NCBI GenBank assembly: GCA_949361645.1
Contig: OX442420.1
Span: 7,651,584-7,715,583 of the forward strand
Length of the DNA: 64,000 bases
Direction of reading: 5' to 3'
Source: Spongilla lacustris
Taxonomy: Eukaryota > Porifera > Demospongiae > Spongillida > Spongillidae
A program made the position numbers and the translations under genes. The notes beneath the pieces were generated by a model. It was not told where the DNA came from and ran no database searches. It saw nothing but the letters and a program-made list of their open reading frames with translations. This document shows, piece after piece, positions 23,001 through 47,433 of the stretch; within the stretch, counting starts at the first letter, position 1, and each line of letters starts with the position of its first letter.

Positions 23001-26000
23001 GATAGCGGAAGGTAAAATATCTGCTCATCTGCCTATTGAGATTGCTAGACGCATGGGTCACACTGCTGTGATGGAGGAGTTGCTGTTCCGAACGGGTGTA
23101 AGTCATGATACTGTGAATTGGACAGGGCTTCAACTATTGGAGCTCGAATCAAATATTTTGGCTAAACTTGAAGACATGAGGAATTGGTACTTAGGTGGGA
23201 ATGGTTTCAGAACTCTTCCATCAGCAAAAAACTTCCAACAGGTATGTGGGATTGAAATATATTCAGTCGTATCAAGTATATAAATATATACAATCATAAT
23301 AGTTTTGTGCCACATTAAGTACACAGTTGAACTCTTTGGATGCTGCCTAATGAGCAATTCAACATGTGCATCAAATATGTTTGTAAAGTAGTGCATAATT
23401 TACTCCATGATTTCTCAATTGGACTGTTACTTGCATTAGATTCTCCCCCATACAAAATGTGCATGGGGGTGCACCAGTAAAAGCTATGTTTAATGGGAAT
23501 GTGAATACTGATTATCATTATGCGCATTGCATGAGCCATGCAAATGAACACAATTATACCATACAGCATTGTTGCCATGCAATTTTAATGTGTCCTATAA
23601 TCCATCTACAAGCATGTACTGTATTTTCATAACTACCATACCAGAATACACCAGTATTGGTTTCTAAAATTTTAAATTATTGAAATATTCAGGTAAGGAA
23701 GCTCCATCTACAGCAGAATGAACTGACAACAATTCCACCAGATATTTTAGAGTTAGAACACTTACGTGAACTTGTGCTGTCCAGAAATAAGTTGACTAGC
23801 TTGCCAGAGCTAAAGTCTTGGTCTCCTTCATTATTATTACTTGATATCTCACATAACAAACTATCTACAATTCCTGGGAATGTCATAAAAGCACGGATTT
23901 ATTCCCTTAATCTCTCCTCAAATGAGCTCAAGAATGTTCCTTTGTGTGTCTGCAATTTTGTAACCCTTCACTCACTTGATCTCAGTGACAATAAGGAACT
24001 GTTGTCTCTTCCACCTCAGATGGGACAGCTTAGAAACTTGGCATCACTTAACCTGTCTGGTCTGACAGCTCTTTCTGACCCCCTCAAAGAGGTGACTCAA
24101 GATGCAAAGGAGTGCATAAGCTATCTTAGTAATAAACTGTATTGTTTAAAACCGCTCCATCATATGAAGCTCGTCTTGCTAGGTATGCGATATTGTGGTA
24201 AAACAACACTTGCAGAAAGGCTACAAAGTAAAGAATGTGGAAATGAATCAACTGTGGGCTTGGATATCAGTGAATGGGAATACAAGCCAAGCATTATGAA
24301 GAAAGCGTTCAAGTTTAGTATGTGGGACTTTGTTGGTAGTGAGAGATACTGTGCAATTCCTCAGTGCTGTCTCACTGAAGGCTCAATGTATCTTGTCATC
24401 TTTAATGTGAGGAGTGGAAAATTTGCTCTAGAATATATACAGTTCTGGTTAATGTTTCTCGCAATGAACGTGCCAGGTGCATGTGTAAACATTGTTGGCA
24501 CACATCTTGACAATGTTCCAGTGGAGCAGAGAGAACAACTAGATGGACTACTCAATGAAATAAGTGAACTTGTGTCAGAGTTTTCAGAAAAGCTGCAAAT
24601 CATGGAGATATGTGCTGTTAGCTTGAAAAATGAAATGGAAAATTTGAACGCTCTAAAAGATATAATATACAAGAGTGCAGCTAATATTAAACTAGGGGAC
24701 AGTTTTGTGATGGGTCAGATGGTACCTTCCAGCTACCACACCTTGAATAAGTGCTTTTATGATCATCAAAAGGTTACTCACAGTCCCATCATGGATAGAA
24801 AAGGATATAAGTCTTTTGTAGATAACCTTGGTCTCAGTGACATACAGACTGATGATGATTTAGATAGAGTCACCCAGTTTCTCACACAAGTTGGCACCAT
24901 CCTCCATTACAATGATTCCAGTCACAACCTTGATAACCTGTATTTTGTAGACCCATCCAGGCTATGTGGAATGATCTTCAGCGTTATGACTGCTGATAAT
25001 ACATGTATAAGCCCATCTATAGTTGGCATACAACATCTATGCCACATATTTCAGGAAAACAACTTTCCATTACGGTACTTTGATCAATATCTCACTTTAC
25101 TTGATCATTTTGAAATAGCTCTTCTTCTTGATAATAGGAAGGTCCTCGTTCCTTCAATGCTGCCCAATGAGAAGCACAATGTTCTGGAGGTGAAAGAAAT
25201 CAACAATAAAGCACCATATACTCGCTACTTTAAGTTTAATAACCCCGCACACCCTCCAGGGTTCTGGAGTCGATTGATTTCCAGAGTAATGTACTCTATT
25301 CCAAAAGTGCAGCAGATTATTGACATAAGAACAAGCCTCGTGTCTGATGATTTCAAAGGCTGTGTGTCTTGTAAGGCTAATGATTATGTCTTTAAAAGTT
25401 TTATATTGCCACCAAACACTTGCTATTCATGTAATCAATCAGCAAAGTCTCCAAATCCCTCAAGTGTAAAACTTCATTATTGGAAAACTGGAATTTACTA
25501 CCAAGATACAGAAGTGTGCTTCAAGATTGAATCTTCAGTGAATCAATTTGACACAGCAGGCATTATAATCACAGCTACATATAATGGGTTTGGTCAGAAG
25601 ATTTTTTGCCAATCACTGGATTTGATAAAGTCACTGTTAAAAGAATGGTATCATGATGATAGGATACAGCAAATGTTTCCTTGCCCAGATTGCTTTAAAA
25701 ACAATCTTCACCCACCCTTTTATTTCCATGCTGATTGGTGTTTGCAAGCTTTTTACAACAACAACACAACAGTTGAATGTGAAAATCAGCACACTGTTCT
25801 CTTAAAGGATGTTGTACCTGATCTGATGCTCTTCGATGTTAGACCTGAATTAATTTTAGACCTACCTGAGATTGAGTACAGTGAAAATGAAAGCTCTATA
25901 CTAGGCAAAGGTGGATTTGCTACAGTGTACTTTGGTAGGTGCAAAAACCAGGATGTGGCAATAAAAGTATTTGCCAAGTATAATTTTGATGATGCACTTT

Positions 26001-27916
26001 ATAGTCTTCGCAAGGAAGCTATAATTCTTCAGCACTTTATGCATCCCTGTGTAATCAGCTTATTAGGAGTGTGCATGCGCCAAAAGTTAGCATTAGTGAT
26101 GGAGAGAGCTCCACTTGGATCTCTAGATGTTGTGCTATTAAGGGACAAGGCACCCATACATCGCCTTGTAGTGTATCGCATTTTAATGCAAGTGATAGCA
26201 GCTCTAAAAGCTCTGCATACCAATGGAATCATATTCCGTGACGTAAAAGCATCAAATGTCCTCTTATGGTCACTTGATCCAGACTGTCTCTGTCACTGCA
26301 AAATCAGTGACTTTGGCGTGGCTATTCACGAGGAACCAATTGGTGCTTCAGGTGTTGAAGGAACCAATGGGTTCACCGCTCCTGAGGTTTTGGGTGTTGG
26401 ACACAGTCAGAAAAAAGTTATTTACAATCATGTGTCTGACATCTTTTCATTTGGGATGTTAGTGTATCAGGCCATTGCTCGCAAGAATCCATTTAACAAT
26501 TATAGTGACATAAGCACTGTCTCCGCTATATTGCGAGGTGACCGGCCAAAGTTTAATGGCGTGTCTGCTTATTTTTACCTGTCAAAACTGATGCAGTGTT
26601 GCTGGGATAGTGATCCACGAAGACGACCTAACGCAAGTCAAATAATCAAGGAGCTCTGCTTGCCATTAGTTCAGAGTGTGATGTTCTTAGAAATGCTGCC
26701 AGGTCCATCTCTGCTGCAGCACGCATGCATTTCAACCAACGGTAGCAAGGTTTTAGGAGGTGAAATTCAGATTATGGTGTGGAGGGATCATCCCGTTGAA
26801 CTCAGTAGTGACATCAATACATTCATAGTGAGTAGAGAAGGGAAAAGGGTTAAACAGTATTGCATTAAGAACTTGGCTGAGTGTGTCTGTCTCTGTGGAG
26901 ATTATGTTCTGGTTGCACCAAGAGCTGGGTTTGATAGTGGGACCATCAAGGTGTACAATGGCGACAATGGAGAGGTAATTCACAGCATTCCCACCCATGA
27001 CAGTGAAGCAGTCTGTTGCATGACATGTTCAAAAAATCACATTTACTGTGGTACAATAGAAGGATCATGCTTTTCATTCATCCTTGATACACAATGCATC
27101 TGCTCTACTAATATTTTACATGCTCAAAGCATCTCCATGTCTCGTATAGAGAGTATTGTGGAAGTGAACAATTCCCTATGGGTGTCTTGCAGGGATAACA
27201 TTTATATTTTGAATACTGAGACCCTAGAAATCGAAGAGACTGTATTGGCAGAGAGACGTTCAAGATCTGTTGTATTATCAAGCCGAAATACCACCGAACA
27301 AAGAATCACTCAATCAGCTGAAATAAAACAGATGCAGAAGCAAATTGGTCAATTAAAACTCTCTACAGATAGCAGTGTAGTATGGAGCTGCCTTTTAAGA
27401 CGTAGCTCATTCCTGTCTGCATGGAGTGTTGCAAAGAAGACTAATCTTTTGTTGGTTGACATAAAACCACTACTACTAACAGTTCATCAGTGTGGGCAAG
27501 ATGTAGTCATATCCGCAATGACTCCAGCACTTGACACAGTATGGGTGGGAACAACAACAGGTCACATTCTGGTACTACGCAATACTGAGCTTGTCATGTG
27601 GTTTCACCCACACTGTGAATACGTATCTTTTCTGGAGTGTATTCACAGCAAAGGCCCATGTGAAACTGAGGAAGCCATGGTTGTCAGTGGAGCCAATGAT
27701 TTGAGACCACCCATGGTAACAGTATTAACAGACTCTGAGAGCCCTGCTCAACAACAGGATATGAATGGAGTGGTAATAATGTGGGAGGCATTTTCATCAA
27801 AAAGGTGTCGTCAAATCAGAATGATTGAGAGTGAGTCCTCCACATTTCTCACCAGCCATGGCACAGTGAAGGAGATGATATCCAAAGGACAGTTCCATGA
27901 TGGCACAACATTTTAA
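20007..27916 (+). CDS. LRRK1-like: LRRK-a: ROCO kinase (ankyrin-LRR-Roc-COR-kinase-WD40-like), LRRK1-like
   Basis: Three exons: 20007-20430 (donor GAAG|GTGCGG, leaves 1 nt), 22670-23241, 23693-27916; 1739 aa. Start chosen because it begins the open exon and aligns with LRRK-b. Ankyrin repeats lie at about residues 54-130 and again in exon 2; LRRs at about 310-460 (KLHLQQNELTTIPP and following). The Roc P-loop is GMRYCGKT (496-503), with guanine-specificity GTHLD (601-605). COR ends with a Cys-rich segment (CPDC...C). In the kinase (about 1065-1340) are the Gly loop GKGGFATV (1070-1077), K1090 of VAIK, FRD (D1182), DFG (1205-1207) and GVEGTNGFTAPE. A WD40-like C-terminus follows. Odd: Roc switch II reads DFVGSERY where LRRK-b has DFGGQEEY, and the following TH..F motif is lost. 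Known: LRRK proteins are GTP-regulated Ser/Thr kinases on membranes and vesicles. Inferred: same biochemical class, with altered GTPase cycle. Confidence 0.92.
20431..22669 (+). other. LRRK-a intron 1
   Basis: Phase 1 intron, the longest of LRRK-a. Besides the 70-bp palindrome it holds clusters of AAACCAAA/TTTGGTTT motifs around 21220-21360 and 22270-22430 in both orientations, probably the two ends of an old inserted element. No coding content recognised. Confidence 0.6.
21501..21570. repeat. 70-bp near-perfect palindrome in LRRK-a intron 1
   Basis: The arm at 21501-21530 (TGCAATAAGTAACTTGTC...) is the reverse complement of 21541-21570 with a single mismatch. The 10-bp centre AGTGATCACT is itself palindromic, so the whole 70 bp can form one hairpin or cruciform. 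Confidence 0.95.
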
Positions 27917-29306
27917 AGAATCTTTTGACTGAACATCAAAACATTGTGTATGTGCTTTTGTGTAAGGCCCCTATTCCAAATGTAGCCTGATTTCTGCATA
28001 CAGCATGTACGTGTACATACATGTGTATGACATTACAGTCATCAGTTGTGCTTGCTTCAGAAAGCATCACAATCCTCATCTCACAATGATTGTTAATATT
28101 TACAGCCGGCTGAACATGCATGTGACTATGGTCATGCTAGAGCCATCTTGGCAAGTGAGCTCCTGCCCTCATGACTCACTATAGGTGTAGTTTGTTTAAT
28201 AAGAAACAATATGAGGTGTAATTGAGTATGTAGGTACATGTATGTAATATTTTAATAATTACTCAGCACTACAACTATTCAGAAGCATATGCATGGCAGT
28301 ATATCTGCATGCACATTTGTTCACTGTAGCTCTAGAAGTGATATAATCATCGCATCTTTAATAGTTATGTAACTGTCCTTAATAGTTATGTAACTGTCCT
28401 TAATAGTTATGCAACTGTCCTTAATAGTTATGTAACTGTTCTTAATAGTTATGTAACTGTCCTTAAACTAACCGCGCACATACATGTACATGTACAAGCT
28501 GAAAAGATTGCTGATGTCAGGGGTGCAAGTGAATATCTTAATCTCATCACGCCATCATGATCACTACCAGTCAACTTGTGCACTTTGAGTGATTAATAAA
28601 CTGAAATCTGTTTGGACACCACTTTTGTTTTATGAAAATCACATATGTGCACTTGTACATTGTACATGTACATGTAGAAGCTATTACTATTGTCATAATA
28701 CTGCTTTTGAACACATGTGGGGGTGTAAGCATAGTTGGGTGTCACATGCTCCACATTATAACCTGGCATTGATATATTGTTGCAACACGCCATACTTTTT
28801 ATGGAGGTGGAAAGGGAGGGAGTGAACTGGTAATTGTAAACAAGATGCATATACGTACTTGAGTTCACTGATGCGGGAAATTCATGTTCTCAGAGATTAA
28901 CCTAAAGCATTAGAGAAGTACAGTCACCCGAGAAATGGTTTGCAAGTTTGTTGGTGCATGCTTGACAGAAGATATTTAGTTTGCAGTAACCTGAACGTAT
29001 ATTTACGTGGTTGTGAATTATGCCAAACACTAATAACAATCTCAGGTGAAAACATGAACTGTTTACTTTTAAAGAAATGGTCTTATTTATATTTCTTCGG
29101 GCCCGATCACATTTCCGCATCATGATTTGTAACATGTACATGTACGTGCAGCTCATGTACTATGCATGGGAAAATGGCAAATAGGTGAACATGTTATGTG
29201 CATGTGACCTCGAGCGTGTGACCTTATAGACTATCCATAAACATTCAAGTCGGCCAATTACTTATAACAACAAATCACGCCCACATAAAGTGGACAAGGG
29301 CAAATT
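27917..29306. other. Spacer between the two LRRK genes, with a 21-bp tandem repeat
   Basis: Contains LRRK-a 3' flank, TACATGTA motifs, and at 28358-28467 about five copies of a 21-bp unit (CTTAATAGTTATGTAACTGTC) with single-base variants. LRRK-b regulatory sequence must lie upstream of 29307; nothing specific can be assigned. Confidence 0.75.
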
Positions 29307-36681
<7,375 letters not shown>

Positions 36682-37067
36682 ATTTCCTACTATGCATGTG
36701 TATAATAAGTGGCATCACAGTATAATTATGTACAATTTTTTTCCCTTTCAATTTGCCACAATGTACATCTTATACATGTATATTATATGCTGTGTGTATT
36801 AATTATAAATCAATATCGCTGAGTGAAGCAAGCCTAGGCCCCAGAAGGTTTCAATGCCATGGACGACATACATGTGTAGTATGAGTCTGGGAATGGGAAC
36901 TACTTCATGATCTAGCCCCATGACAGATCAGCATGATACGGCCAATGAATGGAGTGGGCCATCACCTCCCTCAAAGGTCAGTGAACTGACCCTAAAATGA
37001 GTGTGATCCTATTACCTCATAAAAAAAACATGTACATTCCAACATCAATGTACATTTACATGTACAT
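36682..37067. other. 3' flank of LRRK-b
   Basis: No gene or clear poly(A) hexamer recognised; A/T-rich with TACATGTA copies. Confidence 0.5.
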
Positions 37068-37375
37068 TGTCTATTTGCATCCGTGTGTACACCTGTACAC
37101 ATATTGGGTAATATGTGTACAGGTGTGCACAAATTACTTACCCTACCTTATCTTTTTAAGTAATCACATTTGTCACCTAAAAATTTACATATGAGTACAC
37201 AAGAGGTTATTAATTGATGGTCAATAATGATTGAAATTATTTGATTGTTATCTGACAAATAAACCACATTAGAAAAACAAAGAAAACAGCGCATGTGACT
37301 GGTTATCATTGAGAGAAGAGGTGTACCTGTACGCAGAGCAAGAGGTGGTATACGTGTGCGCAGAGCAAGAGAATG

Positions 37376-37860
37376 TGTGGACAGTGGAGGTGCGAGCACT
37401 GAAGGCTCGAATAGTGGAGGTGCGAGCACTGAAGGCTCGAATAGTGGAGGTACAAATGGTGGAGGCGCGAATAGTGGAGGCTTGATGGTGCAAATGGTGG
37501 AGGCGCGAATAGTGGAGGCTTGATGGTGCAAATGGTGGAGGCGCGATTAGGTGCGAATATTGGACGTGCGAATATTGGACGCGCGAGCATTGAAGGCTCG
37601 AATAGTGGAGGTGCAAATGGTGGAGGCGCGAGTAGAGGAGATGCGAATGTGGACGCGCAAATAGTGGAGGTGCAAATGGTGGACGCGCGAATAGAGGAGG
37701 CGCGAGCACTGAAGGCTCGAATAGTGGAGGTGCAAATGGTGGAGGCGCGAGTAGAGGAGGTGCGTATGTGGACGCGCAAATAGTGGAGGCGCGAGCACTC
37801 AAGGCTCGAATAGTGGAGGCATGAGCACTCAAGGCTCAACTAGTGAAGGCACAAATGGTA
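37376..37860 (+). repeat. Gly/Ser/Asn-type coding minisatellite, related units of about 15-36 bp
   Basis: Units such as AGTGGAGGTGCGAGCACTG and AAGGCTCGAATAGTGGAGG recur many times. Read in frame near the start they give GGASTEGSNS repeats after an Arg-rich lead (VPVRRARGG, RVRRAREC), but the frame closes in later units, so the coding reading is broken. Confidence 0.85.
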
Positions 37861-37869
37861 GTGGAGGCA

Positions 37870-38330
37870 TGGGTAGAGAAAGTGAAGTAGAGGTAGAGGA
37901 GGTGCAAGTAGAGGTAGAGAAAGTGAAGTAGAGGTAGAGGAGGTGCAAGTAGAGGTAGAGAAAGTGAAGTAGAGGTAGAGGAGGTGCAAGTAGAGGTAGA
38001 GAAAGTGAAGTAGAGGTAGAGGAGGTGCAAGTAGAGGTAGAGAAAGTGAAGTAGAGGTAGAGGAGGTGCAAGTAGAGGTAGAGAAAGTGAAGTAGAGGTA
38101 GAGGAGGTGCAAGTAGAGGTAGAGGAAGTGCAAGTAGAGGTAGAGAAAGTGAAGTAGAGGTAGAGGAAGTGAAGTAGAGGTAGAGGAGGTGCAAGTAGAG
38201 GTAGAGAAAGTGAAGTAGAGGTAGAGGAGGTGAAGTAGAGGTAGAGGAGGTGCAAGTAGAGGTAGAGGAAGTGCAAGTACACGTACAGGAGGTGCAAGTA
38301 GAGGTAGAGGAGGTGCAAGTATAGAGTATA
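37870..38330. repeat. 41-bp purine-rich tandem array
   Basis: About ten copies of a unit containing AGAGGTAGAGGAGGTGCAAG and TAGAGGTAGAGAAAGTGAAG. The 41-bp length is not a multiple of three, so one frame cannot run through many units. Reverse-strand LPLLHFLY-type ORFs are shadows. Confidence 0.9.
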
Positions 38331-38500
38331 TACCATGTGATGAAGAGGAAGATACTGACACTGTCCATGAACTAGTGCATTGCAATAGGGAACTCTGCAG
38401 AATGTGTGGTGTTGGTACACTATGGCGATGTGCCTGCACCCCCCAAAGTGGTACTGCAAGTGGTAACAAACGAAATGATGCATCAGCTATGTTTTTGTGA
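38303..38500 (+). pseudogene. Cys-rich C-terminal coding remnant after the purine array
   Basis: In frame with the last array unit (RGRGGAS) runs an acidic stretch (CDEEEDTDTVHE) and a Cys/His cluster HCNRELCRMCGVGTLWRCAC, then a stop at 38498-38500. The pattern H-C-x4-C-x2-C-x8-C-x-C looks metal-binding. Some DNA transposases, such as piggyBac-type, end in a Cys-rich domain, but I cannot match this one to a family. Probably the 3' end of the element's former protein. Confidence 0.45.
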
Positions 38501-39201
38501 CCTGCGTCAAAGAGGAGAAGTTTGATTTCGCATATTGAAGGAGTTAAACCTCAAAACCTAAAGCAGCACTCTGCCCTGAGACGGTGGAGGCTTTGTTGCT
38601 GTTTTCTGATACACAAGTGATTGAATTTGCATGACTCTTTTTCAGTGAACATCATTTTCCTACATAGGACTAATTTGTGTACACCAGTACACATTTTACT
38701 GCAAAACTTTCCTGATACAACCACATGAATAATTTCATATCATATAGTTACTATATCATGCCCTCTATCACTTACAATACTTATTTGAAAACAGTATACT
38801 ACTATAGTGAAGCAGTGTAATATGTGTACAGGTGTACACAAATTAGAGCATTTGACTGTAAAAGTGATTTTCAAAAACAAACAGCATTTGTTTGATGTAC
38901 ATACAAAACAAACTGTGTGGATGAAATTTGACTTATTGAGAATGTTCCCATCTGGTTTGTTTGAATGCTCTAACTTTTACAGTGTTCTGCAGTGCTATAG
39001 ATAACAGGATTTAGCAATGTTATTGCAGTTAGCCAAAATTAGCATATTCATGACATATTTAATCAGAAGTTAGCACCACCATAGAGGGTATAGATTTTCA
39101 AAAGTTGTGTAAAATGCTCACTGCTGCTATAAGATATAATGCAGCAAAATGAAAGGAGTAATTTGTGTACCACTGTACACAGTTTAGGATGCAAATAGAC
39201 A

Positions 39202-41868
39202 ACATACCACACACATGCACACCCACACCCACACACACATACATACACACATACATACAATGTACTACATGCATACATGCTGCCTGTTGCTGACAGAAAT
39301 GCCCTTTGCAATCATTTCACAAGACCACTTATTGCCACAGAAAGAATGAATCAGAAGTAAGATGCATATGCAAGCCTGTGGATGTATGAGTGCCTTTCCT
39401 CCCAAAGAGGGATAAAAGGAGTGGTGAGGGTTCTGCTGGTGACATGCCTCAGTTGGTTTCGGTTACAGACGGCACCCCCAATGGTGTCGATATGTTCACC
39501 CACACAGTGGAGGACATCCTATCTGCAAAAGGGGTCAACCACCCACCTCATCATCCCCAACCCAAGAGAGCACATTCTTCCTGTAATAGGATCCAATTCC
39601 ACCTAACATGCAGCAGAGTGCAAGATGGGTAGACTACCACCCCCCCCCCCCACTATCCAATCAGTGAAAGGGGTCAAACACCCCTACCAACCATCCCTCC
39701 CCTCCCCCACCATCCTCCCTGCAAGGGTCTCACCATCCTCCCTCAAGAGAGTCAACTGTCCCCTATAGCCATGAAACAATGCAAATCCTCCCAGTCAACC
39801 CAACAGTTGTCTCACCAAACAGTTGTCTCACCACATCACAGCCTCGATCCTTCTCCTGTGCCCACATTCCTGTGGAGGAGGCAACACCATATTTTAGTGG
39901 TATTATGCGGTGTAAGACTTGAATGTACATGTACATACATGTATTCATATTCGTCCTGGTATTTCAATATAATGGTGACACCTTATGACCTTAAATTGTA
40001 CTGCAGAAAGTAATGGTGGTCTTGCATGCACACATACATACATGTATTAGACATCCAGCCAGCCTTCTTAAATGGAGGCCAGTCTATTCCATAATTAATC
40101 TAAATATTTCATTACATGTATATATGTGTATATACATGTAGTCATAGGTAACATGTACATGTATGTATTAATTGCATGAAGCTTGGAGGCAAGTGTTATA
40201 GTATAATTAAAACAGCCAGCCATGGTATACATACATGTACATGTATATGCAAACACCATACACATGTTGTACTAAACGGCTAGCTATGTTACACATGTAC
40301 TTGAGGTCACTATCAATGGTACTCATAACAAGTCTTTGAGTTAAAAGTAATCCCAGCTGATGATTTTAAATTATTTTAAAACCTCATAGTGCCCATCTGT
40401 GAGAGTTTTTTTTTTTGGCCACAATTAACACATACCTAGGTAAAGGCTCATATACATGTATATATGTACAATGTACATGTTTTTTATTTTATTTTTTGCC
40501 AGGCAACAATTCATACCATATGTATGGGGACTAGTAGTCATTTATACCATAGATATGAGACTTTGTGCCTTGTGCTACCTGGCCTTATAATGCCCACATA
40601 GGCATCCCAATCAGATAATCATACACATGCATATATATGTACAGGTGTTCGAATATGAATAATTCCCAACCACTCAGTAGTACTCTTACAATGAATAACT
40701 AACTACACTCCAAATTCATTAATAAACCCTACAGTAAATGAACACACACAAATTCGGTTAATCATGCACTACAGTACACTTATATTGTCAATGACCACTC
40801 ACCAGGACACATTAATATAAGTCAGTTAATAACCTGTACACTCCACTCTTCACATTCTAGTAATACAGTTAGTACTAGTTTACCAGCACCCACGTTCTGA
40901 TGCTAGTAGGCCTACATTACATTGTGAAAGTTAATACTACATGTAGTTGACCAGCACCCACTTTCTGATGCTAGTACAATGTGCATGCAGAGAGACTGTC
41001 AATATTATCTTTTGAGGTGTCTAAATAAAAGGAGTCTGTGAAAAACATTTGTACCCACCAGCCAGGAGCCATCAGTTGCATTGGTTTTGGTTTTGTACCC
41101 AGTCCTAAATACATGTAATGCATGATAATTATTATATCACTAACAAGGTACATGTTGTGTGTATGGTCCCCAAGTACACCAGAGTTTTTATATAATTCTG
41201 GAAGCACCCTGCTCGATCAATCTTGGTACGCTCCTACCCCAATTTAATCAACCCAACAGGACAGTTATCCCTGTATGTAGTTGTTTGTGTGTGTTTTGTG
41301 TGTTATAATAATAATAGTTATGTGTGATGTATTTGTATGTTGTGTATATTTTGCATGTAATATAACGTGGATTATACTTCCAATAACATCCAATCGGCAA
41401 TACGTTGTCTTCACGTTCCAATGTACATGTACATGTAGCTCCCTGAATCTAATTAACAGCAAATGAACAGCTGTACAAAAGGATGAAGAATTACTGTAAA
41501 GTTCCTTTCAAAGCAGTAGTTAGACTTTCATGAGTATCTACACTGTTGAGTTATTCTGTAATTATAGGTCCAGCATGGCACATTCAAACCTTTACTACAC
41601 TGTATACCCAGGTAGAGTACAATAAAGAAATCATTTAATATTAAAATTTATACTTAGCATTATGCAATGATTTTATTACCAGTATAAGTGCACCAGAAAT
41701 TTACATTTGGAGGACACGAAATGAATGAAAATGCAATTTCCAACTATTCGGTATAATGTACATGCATACAAATATACATGTACATGTAAATGTATATGAC
41801 ACACACATAACCTTGTTTTCATGCATGCATTTATACATACATGTATCTGATCAAGTACTCAATTTGTG
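39202..41868. other. Intergenic spacer between convergent LRRK-b and gene B
   Basis: Mostly low-complexity spacer with many TACATGTA copies. At 39390-39632 a plus-strand open stretch (PKRDKRSGEGSAGD and onward) has ordinary composition and is followed by C-rich repeats; it is unrecognised and unsupported as a gene. Two direct copies of CACCCAC(G/T)TTCTGATGCTAGTA lie near 40887 and 40955. Confidence 0.45.
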
Positions 41869-46389
<4,521 letters not shown>

Positions 46390-47024
46390 AGCGTAATTAG
46401 GATTCTATATTTACGGTACTTGAGGTGTGGGTGTTGTTGTCTACGTGTACGTGCACTATTAAATATGAATTTTAGAACACTCAGCACATGATCGTTATGA
46501 TACATGTAAAAACAGTATGCTGTACTTTTCAACAGCTAGGTCTCCAGTCGGACATTGAAGCGTTGGGATGTAATTTCCAATTACCTTGGCGAGTCCACGT
46601 ATAATTACTATGATGACATTGTAATAATATGTGATCTATGTTGGCTGATTGCAAAAGCTTGCAAAGAAACCTTTCAGTACTTTTTGAAGAAAAAGACGAA
46701 GTTTTATTTACTAAGGATCTGTTCATACTAGTACATTAAATTTTATCCTTTTGCTAATCATATCATGACACTTCAAATCCTACATACATGCACATGTACA
46801 TGTATGTACACAGGAAAAAATATCGTATTTGGGTTTTCTTTGACGATCCCAGGTTGATCCCAGGTAAAGTGACAAAATTCCTAGTTGACGTTCTCACCCT
46901 CGAGCTCAATGGTCGATCATTTAAAGAAGAAATAAATCACACTCGTTCCCACGCTCAATTTTGTCCTTCCGCCATGCAATATTACACTCTGTTTTTTTTT
47001 AAAAGCATTATATTTTTGTCACGA
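46390..47024. other. Upstream region of gene B
   Basis: Holds the promoter side of gene B. A plus-strand open stretch from 46788 (RKKYRIWVFFDDPRLIPGKV) is unrecognised and runs into the foldback at 47027; not supported as a gene. No TATA box can be assigned. Confidence 0.4.
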
Positions 47025-47026
47025 CT

Positions 47027-47394
47027 AGCTATAGACCCCTTGCCGTGTCATCCTGAGAAGGATCAAAACATTAGCGGCCAATCCGGCCATATTGTTTTGG
47101 ACCACAATGTGTGCGTTATTTAGATATTTGTGTATCTACGACGACGATGACGCAAATCTCACACTATAATTGTACGCCCGCAACAACCCATAACCATTTC
47201 ATTCGGTTCTAAGTATATGATTCGTGCATAAACGTATGAATACAATTAATTAGGCCGTGATTTTTCACCACTATTACATCATTCGTACGTAATGAAAACA
47301 CAAATTCTAAATAACGCACACATTTCGGGCCAAAACAATATGGCCGCTAGTGTTTTGATCCTTCCCGGGATGACACGGCAAGGGGTCTATATAC
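47027..47394. mobile_element. Foldback MITE with arms of about 90 bp
   Basis: Left arm 47027-47122 (TATAGACCCCTTGCCGTGTC ... GTGTGCGTTATTTAGA) is inverted at about 47308-47394 (TCTAAATAACGCACAC ... GACACGGCAAGGGGTCTATA) with a few differences. The 180-bp spacer is A/T-rich and noncoding. Confidence 0.85.
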
Positions 47395-47433
47395 AGCAGA
47401 CAAGTTAGGACTTATGAATTTATATATATATAT

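Larger units (their letters stand above)
37068..39201. mobile_element. TIR transposon, about 2.13 kb, with possible ACAT target duplication
   Basis: Perfect 15-bp termini TGTCTATTTGCATCC (37068-37082) and GGATGCAAATAGACA (39187-39201), each flanked by ACAT (37064-37067 and 39202-39205). Motifs of the type TGTGTACAGGTGTACACAAATTA recur near both ends (37108-37136, about 38675-38697, 38822-38846, 39160-39182) as candidate transposase-binding repeats. The inside holds a repetitive ORF region with a Cys-rich C-terminus but no recognised transposase core. Superfamily not assigned. Confidence 0.65.

Noticed and set aside
24361..24672. Minus-strand ORFs within LRRK exons (also 25786-25977, 32460-32738, 35464-35751)
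   Set aside because: Shadow frames opposite the well-supported Roc, COR, kinase and WD40 coding sequence.
37829..38483. Minus-strand LPLLHFLYLYLHLLYLY proteins
   Set aside because: Reverse reading of the 41-bp purine-rich array; same peptide appears in all three frames because the unit is not a multiple of three.
41281..41466. Small VCVLCVIIIIVMCDVFVCC ORF
   Set aside because: Composition of TG-rich spacer DNA; no splice or family support.
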